In this document: positions 1 through 6,812 of the stretch, piece after piece
How positions within the stretch are numbered: the first letter of the stretch is position 1
Layout: each line of letters starts with the position of its first letter
Source of the DNA: Lentisalinibacter sediminis
GTDB taxonomy: Bacteria > Pseudomonadota > Gammaproteobacteria > Steroidobacterales > Woeseiaceae
Reading direction: 5' to 3'
Assembly (NCBI RefSeq): GCF_040706615.1
Contig: NZ_JAPDRF010000003.1
Span: 1 to 64,000, forward strand
DNA: 64,000 nucleotides
Made by a program: the position numbers and the translations under genes
Notes under the pieces: model-generated
What the model was told of the DNA's origin: nothing
The model's database searches: none
The model's input: only the letters and a program-made list of their open reading frames with translations

Positions 1-1
1 G

Positions 2-55
2 GTGCTGGGCAACACCGAGCTTCGCCAAAGACTGATCACCGCCGCCGCGGCCTGA
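2..55 (+). CDS. 3' end of an unidentified CDS (truncated by window edge)
   Basis: Reading frame 2 gives a 17-residue tail rich in Leu, Arg and Ala that ends with TGA at 53-55, while the other two plus frames look less coherent. The tail resembles the C-terminal helix of many glycosyltransferases (an ELR.RL pattern), but that is only a faint likeness. No function can be assigned from this fragment. Confidence 0.35.
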   Translation: MLGNTELRQRLITAAAA

Positions 56-67
56 TCGACAACCCTC

Positions 68-103
68 AAAAAAACAACGCCCCGGAATGCTCCGGGGCGT
101 TGT
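68..103 (-). terminator. Intrinsic terminator, best read on the minus strand
   Basis: A perfect 13-bp stem (74-86 with 91-103, loop ATGC) is preceded on the plus strand by seven A residues. On the minus strand these become a seven-T tract right after the stem. The best client is the leftward transcript of the repeat-protein gene ending at 310, whose 3' UTR would then run about 200 bases further. It may also act weakly for the plus-strand gene ending at 55. Confidence 0.7.
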
Positions 104-164
104 CGTTAGTGCCGGCCCGCAGGGTTTTGACACACCCTGAATGGCGCCCTTTTTTTGTCCGGGA

Positions 165-209
165 ATTGTGACTCGCATCACACCGGGCGAGTCAGCCCTC
201 CGGTAACTT
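165..209 (+). promoter_or_regulatory. CRP/Vfr-type site with a class II promoter arrangement
   Basis: TGTGA at 167-171 and TCACA at 178-182 with a six-base spacer match the CRP half-site consensus perfectly. The centre is at about 174.5. A weak -10-like TAACTT lies at 204-209, so a start near 216 would place the site at about -41.5, the class II position. There is no plus-strand protein gene downstream, only the candidate small RNA that starts there. Whether this organism has CRP or Vfr is not known from the window. Confidence 0.5.
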
Positions 210-215
210 CTCTCT

Positions 216-311
216 CGAATCTTCTCTTATCGCTCGGAGAAGATTCCTCCAACCCTCAAATCTCCTAAGTTGAGGCGAGATATTAGCCGGCAGGGATGCC
301 GGCTTTTTTTT
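216..311 (+). ncRNA. Candidate small RNA with three hairpins
   Basis: The predicted ~96-nt RNA begins with a perfect 10-bp hairpin (217-226 with 237-246). A 6-bp hairpin follows (254-259 with 270-275) whose ten-base loop carries UCUCCUAAG. It ends in an 8-bp intrinsic terminator with a T tract (285-311). No coding frame fits. The string TCTCCTAAGTT (261-271) also occurs at 1630-1640, where it is the complement of the Shine-Dalgarno region of the neighbouring repeat-protein gene. The RNA could therefore block translation of that gene by base pairing. It is also fully antisense to the likely 3' UTR of the same gene. Expression and function are inference. Confidence 0.55.
285..311 (+). terminator. 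Strong intrinsic terminator, plus strand
   Basis: An 8-bp perfect stem (285-292 with 297-304, loop GGGA) runs into a tract of eight T residues. It overlaps the stop codon of the leftward repeat-protein gene, but its polarity is rightward. It therefore implies a rightward transcript that starts within the preceding 200 bases. Confidence 0.8.
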
Positions 312-1623
312 AGTCAAGTTCGCTTAGAGCACTCGCGAAAACTGACACGTTGGTCGCCGGGAAAGCGCTTCCATACGCTGCGAAGCGATTGCCCGCTGAA
401 ATGGCCGGAAGAGCCGCCTGCCCCAGTGACTGCGTCATGTCGACACTAAATCCGCCAATCACAGCAGTACCAGTTGTCCGATCAACAGACTGGACGGGTC
501 CAGCTACTAGAACTTCTGTGGAACCAGGAACATGGGCCTCAGGGTAGACAACCGCGGTCAATGCCCTAAACGTGCCGTCCTTACCAACAACACCTTGGAA
601 ATACGTCATGTTACCTGCAGAAAAGACACCAGCCGCATTCTCAGGAAAACTACTTAAGTCCACTGTACGGCCAAGTACCTGAAGCGTACGACTACCGGTC
701 ACAGCGTCTACGGGAGCAAAAAGTTCGATGAGTGAGGATGAATCTACATCCTTCACACCGCTGCCTACTGCAATTGCATCGACACCACTGCCAACCTGGA
801 TAGCGAACACGCCACTACCAACCTGGATAGCTCGAACTCCGCTGCCAACGGCAATTGCGTCCACGCCGCTGCCGACCTGGATAGCGTGAGCACCGCTACC
901 CACTTGAATCGCGTGAACTCCACTTCCGACAGCAATAGCGTCTACACCACTGCCAACCTGGATAGCATGCGCGCCGCTGCCGACCTGGATAGCGTGAGCG
1001 CCACTACCCACTTGGATCGCGTGTACCCCACTTCCGACGGCAATAGCGTCTACACCGCTGCCAACCTGGATAGCATGCGCGCCGCTGCCGACTTGGATAG
1101 CGTGAGCGCCGCTACCCACTTGAATCGCGTGAACTCCACTTCCGACAGCAATAGCGTCTACACCACTACCAACCTGGATAGCGTGAGCGCCACTACCCAC
1201 TTGGATCGCGTGCACCCCACTTCCGACAGCAATAGCGTCTACACCACTGCCAACCTGGATAGCATGCGCGCCGCTGCCGACCTGGATAGCGTGAGCGCCG
1301 CTACCCACTTGGATCGCGTGTACCCCGCTTCCGACAGCGATAGCGTCTACACCACTACCAACTTGGATAGCATGCGCGCCGCTACCGACTTGGATAGCGT
1401 GGACACCGCTACCAACCTGAATCGCGTGCGCCCCACTACCGACAGCAATCGCGTCCACACCACTTCCTACCTGGATAGCTTTGGACCCGCTACCCACAGC
1501 GATTGCCTTGGCACCACTCCCAACGCTAATCGCATGCGTTGAAGACGTGGCCTGCTCGGCAGTCACATGCGAGGCCGCAAACCCCAGCGCGACGGCAAAC
1601 GCAATGCCCCAAGTCATCCTCAT
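310..1623 (-). CDS. Secreted VGSG nonapeptide-repeat protein with DUF5666-like C-terminal region
   Basis: The 437-residue protein starts at an ATG preceded by an AGGAG ribosome site seven bases away; an in-frame ATG 20 codons upstream lacks such support. Residues 1-22 form a signal peptide with a likely cut after VTA. Residues 30-289 are 29 near-identical nine-residue repeats of the form (V/A)(D/H)AI(A/Q)VGSG. The frame resembles the RTX calcium-binding nonapeptide GGxGxDxUx with the first Gly replaced by Val, so a beta-roll or beta-solenoid is likely. Residues 290-437 contain two stretches of the type VDxxxGxxxVxGxxVD that recall DUF5666 OB-like domains. It probably acts outside the inner membrane. 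It lies next to two DUF6502-like genes on the same strand. Its function is not known. Confidence 0.75.
   Translation of the reverse strand: MRMTWGIAFAVALGFAASHVTAEQATSSTHAISVGSGAKAIAVGSGSKAIQVGSGVDAIAVGSGAHAIQVGSGVHAIQVGSGAHAIQVGSGVDAIAVGSGVHAIQVGSGAHAIQVGSGAHAIQVGSGVDAIAVGSGVHAIQVGSGAHAIQVGSGVDAIAVGSGVHAIQVGSGAHAIQVGSGAHAIQVGSGVDAIAVGSGVHAIQVGSGAHAIQVGSGAHAIQVGSGVDAIAVGSGVHAIQVGSGAHAIQVGSGVDAIAVGSGVRAIQVGSGVFAIQVGSGVDAIAVGSGVKDVDSSSLIELFAPVDAVTGSRTLQVLGRTVDLSSFPENAAGVFSAGNMTYFQGVVGKDGTFRALTAVVYPEAHVPGSTEVLVAGPVQSVDRTTGTAVIGGFSVDMTQSLGQAALPAISAGNRFAAYGSAFPATNVSVFASALSELD
757..1536 (-). repeat. 27-bp coding tandem repeat array (29 units)
   Basis: Near-identical 27-bp units encode the nine-residue repeats of the secreted protein. 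A higher-order pattern of three or four units recurs, each block opening with a VDAIA unit followed by two or three HAIQ units. This suggests expansion by unequal recombination or slippage. Plus-strand reading of the array gives long spurious open frames. Length differences between strains would be expected. Confidence 0.9.
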
Positions 1624-1640
1624 TGTACTTCTCCTAAGTT
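1624..1640 (-). promoter_or_regulatory. Shine-Dalgarno region of repeat-protein gene, complementary to sRNA loop
   Basis: On the minus strand this reads AACTTAGGAGAAGTACA directly before the ATG at 1623. The first eleven bases are exactly complementary to positions 261-271 of the candidate small RNA. It decides the start of the gene and is a plausible antisense target. Confidence 0.55.
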
Positions 1641-1711
1641 TTCGCTCTGACAGCTCGCTCGTGCTGCCATTAGTCCCAGTCAATCGGGCGTCCTAGCCGT
1701 CAACTGGGTTT

Positions 1712-2614
1712 CTATTTCTTGTCCTCTTCGCTCGCAGAGTCGGCCTCATCCAGGAACTGATAGACGCCGACCCCGGCATACACTCTCCGAATTCCTCGTC
1801 GCGCCGCTCTGATGGCTGGCGTATCCGGAGCGTTATCCGAAAGTTCATTCGCCACGATCCAGGAATTGATCGCTTCCAAAAACTCCGCCGACCTATCTCT
1901 TACTACTCTCTGAAAATCTGGGTACTTCGATTCCGGAAATCCCTGATCGGAATACACCAACCGCTCTACTCGCTTCGTTGCCGCGTATCGCTCGTCATTA
2001 TTGTGATTGAGCGTATCCGCGATCCTTTGTATTACCGTGCCTAAATGCTCAATGCTCGCTTCATCCATCGGCGAGGGAAGATACGTAGAGCTCTGCAGCT
2101 TCAGCGTTCCATCGTCAAATTGCTTAACAGCATCGATCCTCAAGAGTTCATCCAACATCGCCCTCGGCAGCATGTCCCCGCTGTAGAGCTTGACCAGCTC
2201 CGTGAAACTCGGCTCGTCTCTATCGGCATCGAAAGGCAACTCAAGAGGAACACCATAGGCTCCTGTGTAACGCGCGTTTCGCTGCCACTCGTTCAGTACC
2301 CGAGCGACACGGGACATGTTGCTAAAGTCTCTTTGAAACGACTCCCCCCTCCTAAGCCTCGCAATCTCTTTACGAGTGAGCCCAGTGAGAATTGCCAATC
2401 GTGTGTTGCTAACCCGAGATCGACCCTCGATCGCGAACTCTTCTGAAGAAGCAACATCTACGAAGACTTGTCTGACAATCTCCTCTAAGTCTTTAGCCAC
2501 CATCCCACTTCGCAGCAGAATCCTGACGAGCGGGTTAAGCAAACGCCTAAATGCCTTTCGCAGGCTGTCTCTGATCTCCGGCGATCCAGCAGCGGCCGCG
2601 TTATCCGCGCTCAT
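1712..2614 (-). CDS. DUF6502-like putative DNA-binding protein (copy A)
   Basis: The 300-residue soluble protein has an N-terminal helical segment (residues 20-55, LLNPLVRILLRSG then EEIVRQVFVDVA) and a helix-turn-helix-like motif at about 68-90 (SNTRLAILTGLTRKEIARLRRG). These are hallmarks I associate with the DUF6502 family. The rest is mixed helical with no catalytic signature. It shares this architecture with the gene at 3062-3907, so the two are paralogues. From memory such genes often sit beside DUF5666 proteins, as here. A regulatory role is likely but unproven. No good ribosome site precedes the ATG. A short ORF with a strong ribosome site lies about 50 bases upstream and may couple translation. 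Confidence 0.65.
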   Translation of the reverse strand: MSADNAAAAGSPEIRDSLRKAFRRLLNPLVRILLRSGMVAKDLEEIVRQVFVDVASSEEFAIEGRSRVSNTRLAILTGLTRKEIARLRRGESFQRDFSNMSRVARVLNEWQRNARYTGAYGVPLELPFDADRDEPSFTELVKLYSGDMLPRAMLDELLRIDAVKQFDDGTLKLQSSTYLPSPMDEASIEHLGTVIQRIADTLNHNNDERYAATKRVERLVYSDQGFPESKYPDFQRVVRDRSAEFLEAINSWIVANELSDNAPDTPAIRAARRGIRRVYAGVGVYQFLDEADSASEEDKK

Positions 2615-2663
2615 CTGGTGGAACTTCGTATTTTCTGGGTTCTTAACATAGTTTCTAATTATT

Positions 2664-2711
2664 TCAAATACAAGCGAGAAGATGTAAAAGGCGGTATCCG
2701 CTTTGCGACAT
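2664..2711 (-). CDS. Small ORF (15 residues) upstream of DUF6502 copy A
   Basis: ATG is preceded by GAGGAG four bases away, a stronger ribosome site than that of the downstream gene. The product would be MSQSGYRLLHLLACI, ending 49 bases before the DUF6502 start. The ribosome site can pair with TCTCC in a small hairpin (2715-2719 with 2726-2730), which would hide it. It could be a leader peptide that controls the downstream gene. Chance occurrence cannot be excluded. Confidence 0.3.
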   Translation of the reverse strand: MSQSGYRLLHLLACI

Positions 2712-2714
2712 AAT

Positions 2715-2730
2715 TCTCCTCTTTCGGAGA
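2715..2730 (-). promoter_or_regulatory. Hairpin sequestering a ribosome binding site
   Basis: On the minus strand TCTCC-GAAAGA-GGAGA forms a five-pair stem that includes the Shine-Dalgarno sequence of the 15-codon ORF. Opening of this stem would be needed for its translation. Confidence 0.3.
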
Positions 2731-2902
2731 CAAATTGACAAATTTTTCCCAGAATTGACTGAAATTCGCCAAGTAGGAGGACCGATCGCCCGAGTGGGTA
2801 GCCGGTGGGTAGCCAGTCTAGTTCACATAACTCACTGATTTTATGTCAACTAGATGTGACACAAAATTTGTTGAGTCGCTGCGTCGTTAGATCTAGAAGG
2901 GC

Positions 2903-2914
2903 CCGCGTACGCGG
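2903..2914. repeat. 12-bp perfect palindrome
   Basis: CCGCGTACGCGG is self-complementary and lies eight bases from an 18-bp palindrome. There is no T tract, so it is more likely a protein site than a terminator. Confidence 0.4.
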
Positions 2915-2921
2915 TCAGATT

Positions 2922-2939
2922 TTTGTGCGATCGCACAAA
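2922..2939. promoter_or_regulatory. 18-bp perfect palindrome, candidate operator
   Basis: TTTGTGCGATCGCACAAA is perfectly self-complementary over 18 bases with no loop, as expected for a homodimeric regulator site. It lies downstream of DUF6502 copy B and upstream of copy A. No T tract follows in either direction, which argues against a terminator. Autoregulation by a DUF6502 protein is one possibility. Confidence 0.45.
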
Positions 2940-3061
2940 CAAGCGCGTTGGGTAGGAAAACCCAGGATAGGCTCTTAATGCCAATTTTGCTGCGACAGAT
3001 CTGATTCTGCGCAACTCTCCCTAACACCGACCGAAGGAAGAGGTCCAACGGGCGGCAGTTA

Positions 3062-3907
3062 TTAATCCCCTTGGAAATAGTAGAGCCCAACTCCGATTAC
3101 TTCATTGGAATTGTCTGCTTCACTCTCGTGAAGCGCTTCATACGCCCCAAAAAGGTCATCGATGGATTCCGAGAACTCAATCAAGCGGCTGCTGACGATA
3201 CGCCGAAGTCGTTTAGCGTCTTCGGCGCTAATTCGCTTGGTTTCGACGGTCCTCTGCACATAGGTGCTAACACCTTTATCCAACGAATCAGCGTTGTGAG
3301 CAACCGTCTGTCCCAAGGCGCTCAAACCAACCAAGCCCTCCGCGATTTTCTCCGACGATGTCGGAAGAGAGAAGCTTCGTTTCAGCGCCCTCAGACGTCC
3401 ATCCTCATCCTCGCTTACAGCGCCAACCCTCTTCAGTTCAGTCCGCATAGCCCCAGGAGGAATATCTCCACCGTACTTCTTTACAAGCGCGGCAAAGGAG
3501 TTGTTGTGATCATCGAAATCGAGCGCGGCAGGCTGTCCATCTTCGTCAAGAAATAACGGATCTGTATGCCAGAAATGCAGTACATCTGAAGCAGGCACAG
3601 TACGATAAACTCTGCTCGCTTCCGCTCCGTCTATTTTCGAACGAATTCGTCTGATTTCTTTCCGGGTAAGCCCCGTCATAACGGCTACACGGGAAATATT
3701 GGTTGGACGACCACGTAAGCCATAATCAGTCGTCGAAACATCTACGAAAGCTGTCTTTGCTATCTCAGCAAACTCTCTATATCCAATACCTGAACGCAGA
3801 AGAATCCTAGCCACCTGCCTCATGAGGCCATAAAGAGCATCAAGAATTTTCTGTTGAGTAGCGCCGAGCATGGCGCGGAATATAGGACTGCCAACAGGTA
3901 CGGTCAA
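3062..3907 (-). CDS. DUF6502-like putative DNA-binding protein (copy B)
   Basis: This 281-residue protein is a diverged paralogue of the gene at 1712-2614. It has the same N-terminal pattern (VARILLRSGIGYREFAEIAK, about 32-51, then AFVDVS) and the same helix-turn-helix-like segment (ISRVAVMTGLTRKEIRRIRS, 71-90). The outer start is TTG at 3907 with a weak GGA seven bases upstream; an in-frame ATG at 3871 is an alternative that loses 12 residues. No enzyme motif is visible. Like its neighbours it is AT-richer than the core genes around it, which hints at separate ancestry. It ends about 450 bases before copy A. Confidence 0.65.
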   Translation of the reverse strand: MTVPVGSPIFRAMLGATQQKILDALYGLMRQVARILLRSGIGYREFAEIAKTAFVDVSTTDYGLRGRPTNISRVAVMTGLTRKEIRRIRSKIDGAEASRVYRTVPASDVLHFWHTDPLFLDEDGQPAALDFDDHNNSFAALVKKYGGDIPPGAMRTELKRVGAVSEDEDGRLRALKRSFSLPTSSEKIAEGLVGLSALGQTVAHNADSLDKGVSTYVQRTVETKRISAEDAKRLRRIVSSRLIEFSESIDDLFGAYEALHESEADNSNEVIGVGLYYFQGD

Positions 3908-3991
3908 TTAATTCCAAATGCTGGGAAAATCGCCCCATTTGCCAACTGTCCGACCCACTGTTGTCCCTCCCTCGCAATTGAGCCTTTTTCG

Positions 3992-6040
3992 TTAGACGCT
4001 ATCTGCGACCTGGATCATCTCCCCCAGCCTATCCTCATCAATCGTCTCAATGCCCAGAGCCTCGGCTTTTTCCAGTTTGCTGCCCGCGTTCTCACCGACT
4101 ACGACAAAGTCTGTTTTCTTCGAGACACTTCCGGTCACTTTGCCGCCTGCCGCGCGGATGCGGTCCTTTGCTTCATCCCGGGTCATTGACTTGAGCGTTC
4201 CCGTGATCACGACGGTCTTGCCGGCGAATGGTCCGGTTTCGGATACCGCACCCGCCGCCTTGCCCTTGGGCCAGGTGATGCCGAGATCCTGCAGAGCCTG
4301 TATGACCGTGCGGTTGCGGTCTTCTGCGAAGAACGCATGGATGTGCGATGCGACTACCGGTCCCACGTCCGGTACCGCTTCCAGCGCTTCCTGATCCGCG
4401 GCCATCAGTGCGTCCAGGTCGCCGAAGTACTGCGCTAGATTCGCAGCGGTCGCCTCGCCCACCTCGCGGATACCGAGCGCGTAGAGGAAGCGATCCAGGG
4501 TCGTCTTCTTGCTGTTCTCCAGTGCCGCGACGAGGTTCTCGGCGGATTTCTCGCCCATCCTCTCGAGTTCGGCGAGTTCCTCTGCCGTCAGCCGGTAGAG
4601 ATCGTCCGGGGATTCCACCTTGCCGGATTCAACGAGCTGCTCGACGATTTTCTCGCCGAGCCCGTCGATGTCCATGGCACGGCGCGAGGCGAAGTGCCGG
4701 AGCGACTCCTTGCGCTGGGCGGCGCAGATGAGACCGCCGGAGCAGCGGGCGACGGCCTCGCCTTCCGGGCGCTCCACCGCCGATCCGCAGACGGGGCAGT
4801 GTTCGGGCAGGCTGATCTGCCTCGCGTTCTTCGGACGCCGGTCGGTGACCACCGAGACGATCTCGGGGATGACGTCTCCCGCCCTCCGCACGATGACGGT
4901 ATCGCCGATTCTGACGTCCTTGCGGGCGATCTCGTCCATGTTGTGCAGGGTGACGTTGCTCACGGTGACGCCACCGACGAAGACGGGCTCCAGGCGGGCC
5001 ACCGGCGTGACGGCGCCGGTGCGTCCGACCTGGAATTCCACGTCGCGCACGACCGTGAGTTCCTCCTGGGCCGCGAATTTGTGGGCGATGGCCCATCGCG
5101 GTGCACGGGAGACGAAGCCGAGTTCGCGCTGATGATCGAGTCTGTCCACCTTGTAGACGACACCATCGATCTCGTACGGGAGCGAGTCCCTTTTCTCGGC
5201 GATTTGCCCATAATAACGAAGGCAGCCCTCGACCCCGCTCACGGTCTCCGTCTCCGGACAGGTACGGTGGCCCCAGTGGCGCAGCTGCTTCAGGATCCCA
5301 CTCTGACGATCGGGCAGATCGCCGCCGGAGTATTCGCCGATGCCGTAGACGAAGATCTCGAGCGGCCGCTTCGCGGTGATGCGTGGGTCCAGCTGGCGCA
5401 GGCTGCCCGACGCCGCGTTGCGAGGGTTGACGAAGGTCTTCTCACCCGCTTTCTCCGCCCGGCGGTTGAACGCCTCGAAGCCGGCTTTCGGCATGAAGAC
5501 CTCGCCGCGGATCTCGATGACGCGCGGATAACCGGAGCCGCGCAGGCGCAGGGGGACGCTGCGGATGGTGCGCACGTTGTGGGTGATGTCCTCGCCCGTG
5601 GTTCCGTCGCCGCGGGTGGCGGCCTGCACGAAGCGGCCGCCCTCGTAACGCATGCTGACGGCGACACCGTCCATTTTCGGCTCGGCGTGGTAGACGAGTT
5701 CTTCGCCCTGCTCCTCGTCCAGCTCGAGTCGGTCGATCACCCGACGATGAAAGTCCCGCAGCTCCTCTTCCGAGAATGCGTTGGCAAGTGAGAGCATGGG
5801 CACGCCATGCCGGACCTCGCCGAATTCGCTGACCGGTGTGGTTCCCACCCGCTGGGTCGGCGAGTCGGGGTCCTGCAGTGCCGGGTACTCCTCCTCCAGC
5901 GCTTCCAGCTCACGCATGAGCCGGTCGTACTCGGCATCGGGGACGGAGGGATCGTTGAGAACGTAGTAGCGGTAGTTGTGCTGGCGGATCTCCTCGCGGA
6001 GCTGCTCGACGCGTTTTCTCTTGGCGGCGGGAACGCTCAC
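3992..6040 (-). CDS. ligA: NAD-dependent DNA ligase LigA
   Basis: LigA seals nicks in DNA during replication and repair using NAD+ as AMP donor. At 682 residues it has the normal length. The adenylation domain carries the active lysine in EPKMDG (Lys122), with Met where Leu is usual. The OB fold follows, then a zinc finger with Cys415, Cys418, Cys433 and Cys439. A helix-hairpin-helix region and a C-terminal BRCT domain (from about 605) complete it. It starts at ATG 6040, ten bases after zipA ends, so zipA and ligA are probably cotranscribed with smc, a common gammaproteobacterial order. Confidence 0.97.
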   Translation of the reverse strand: MSVPAAKRKRVEQLREEIRQHNYRYYVLNDPSVPDAEYDRLMRELEALEEEYPALQDPDSPTQRVGTTPVSEFGEVRHGVPMLSLANAFSEEELRDFHRRVIDRLELDEEQGEELVYHAEPKMDGVAVSMRYEGGRFVQAATRGDGTTGEDITHNVRTIRSVPLRLRGSGYPRVIEIRGEVFMPKAGFEAFNRRAEKAGEKTFVNPRNAASGSLRQLDPRITAKRPLEIFVYGIGEYSGGDLPDRQSGILKQLRHWGHRTCPETETVSGVEGCLRYYGQIAEKRDSLPYEIDGVVYKVDRLDHQRELGFVSRAPRWAIAHKFAAQEELTVVRDVEFQVGRTGAVTPVARLEPVFVGGVTVSNVTLHNMDEIARKDVRIGDTVIVRRAGDVIPEIVSVVTDRRPKNARQISLPEHCPVCGSAVERPEGEAVARCSGGLICAAQRKESLRHFASRRAMDIDGLGEKIVEQLVESGKVESPDDLYRLTAEELAELERMGEKSAENLVAALENSKKTTLDRFLYALGIREVGEATAANLAQYFGDLDALMAADQEALEAVPDVGPVVASHIHAFFAEDRNRTVIQALQDLGITWPKGKAAGAVSETGPFAGKTVVITGTLKSMTRDEAKDRIRAAGGKVTGSVSKKTDFVVVGENAGSKLEKAEALGIETIDEDRLGEMIQVADSV

Positions 6041-6049
6041 GGAGCGCCT

Positions 6050-6790
6050 TCAGCTCACGGCCAGACCGTGCTGGTACTGGATGATCTCCTCGCGCAGGAA
6101 CCGCTCACGCTGAACGCTCATGGTGCTGCCGGCCTCGTCGAGGAGTTCCCCGTTCAGCGAGTCCGCCAGTGCGCGGGCGGTTTCCATCATCTCGTCGAAG
6201 GCCTCGGCACCGTCCTTCGGTCCGGGCAGCACCATGAACATGCTGACACCGGGCAGTTCCTGCTGGCGGATGTTCGCAAGATCGAAGGTGCCCGGCTCCA
6301 CGAGGCTGGCCACGCTGAAGACGATGCTCTCGTCGTCGGTGCCCTCCACACGGTGGAAAATGCCGAACTTGCCGTGGCGCAGGCCGAGGCCGCGCAGGGC
6401 GAGTACGACCTGCTCGCCGTTAAAGTGATCGTCGCCGCGTGCCACCAGTCGCAGCGTGACGATCTTCTGCTCGATCTGCGGCTGTTCGGCCGTCTCGGCG
6501 TTCTCCTCGCTGTCGCCGACGAAGTCGCGGGTCTCGCCGACCGGGATATCGTCGTCGAAACCGTCATCGTACTCGTCATCGTCGCGGACGGTAGCGTCGG
6601 GCTCGTCCGCTTCCAGCTCCGGGAGTGAGGCCGTGTCGTCGTCGGCGCTGACGTCGTTCTCGTCGAACGCAGGCTCCAGCCTCACCTCCGGCTGGGACTC
6701 ACGGCGCCGGGCCTGACGTCGGCTGTGCCAGTACACGAGGCCGACGACGGCGATACCGACCAGGAGAAGGATGACGCGTAATTCGTCCAT
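6050..6790 (-). CDS. zipA: Cell division protein ZipA
   Basis: ZipA anchors FtsZ filaments to the inner membrane at the division site. The 246-residue protein begins with a single membrane helix (about residues 4-20), followed by a basic patch (SRRQARRR). A strongly acidic unstructured linker rich in Asp and Glu follows. The C-terminal FtsZ-binding domain starts near KIVTLRLVARG. The linker is shorter than in E. coli (whose ZipA is about 330 residues). It lies 22 bases downstream of smc and directly before ligA. Confidence 0.93.
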   Translation of the reverse strand: MDELRVILLLVGIAVVGLVYWHSRRQARRRESQPEVRLEPAFDENDVSADDDTASLPELEADEPDATVRDDDEYDDGFDDDIPVGETRDFVGDSEENAETAEQPQIEQKIVTLRLVARGDDHFNGEQVVLALRGLGLRHGKFGIFHRVEGTDDESIVFSVASLVEPGTFDLANIRQQELPGVSMFMVLPGPKDGAEAFDEMMETARALADSLNGELLDEAGSTMSVQRERFLREEIIQYQHGLAVS

Positions 6791-6812
6791 GGCAACGACC
6801 AGCGACGCCGGA

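Larger units (their letters stand above)
2615..3061. other. 447-bp AT-rich spacer rich in inverted repeats
   Basis: This spacer between the two DUF6502-like genes holds no convincing long gene. It contains a 15-codon ORF (2664-2711), palindromes at 2903-2914 and 2922-2939, and inverted repeats TCACAT/ATGTGA (2823-2828 with 2854-2859) and ACATAA/TTATGT (2825-2830 with 2841-2846). A direct repeat of GTGGGTAGCC lies within 2794-2814. The density of dyads suggests a regulatory region for the copy A gene. Confidence 0.6.

Noticed and set aside
127..155. TTGACA at 127-132 as the promoter for the small RNA
   Set aside because: The position 17 bases on is a T tract without a -10 match, so the CRP-linked start near 216 is a better fit.
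170..193. Hairpin GACTCGC/GCGAGTC as part of the small RNA
   Set aside because: It overlaps the CRP-type site and lies upstream of the likely start; it may still form if transcription begins earlier.
757..1536. CRISPR array
   Set aside because: The 27-bp repeats are adjacent with no unique spacers and they encode protein.
886..1542. Long plus-strand open frame of 218 codons across the repeat array
   Set aside because: It is antisense to the 27-bp coding repeat; the period of 27 keeps frames open. The minus frame has a signal peptide, ribosome site and a non-repeat domain.
2735..2763. TTGACA at 2735-2740 as a promoter
   Set aside because: No -10 element occurs at 16-18 bases and there is no downstream gene in that direction.
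2893..3090. 65-codon minus-strand ORF between the DUF6502 genes
   Set aside because: It overlaps the end of copy B, has no ribosome site and shows no recognisable features.
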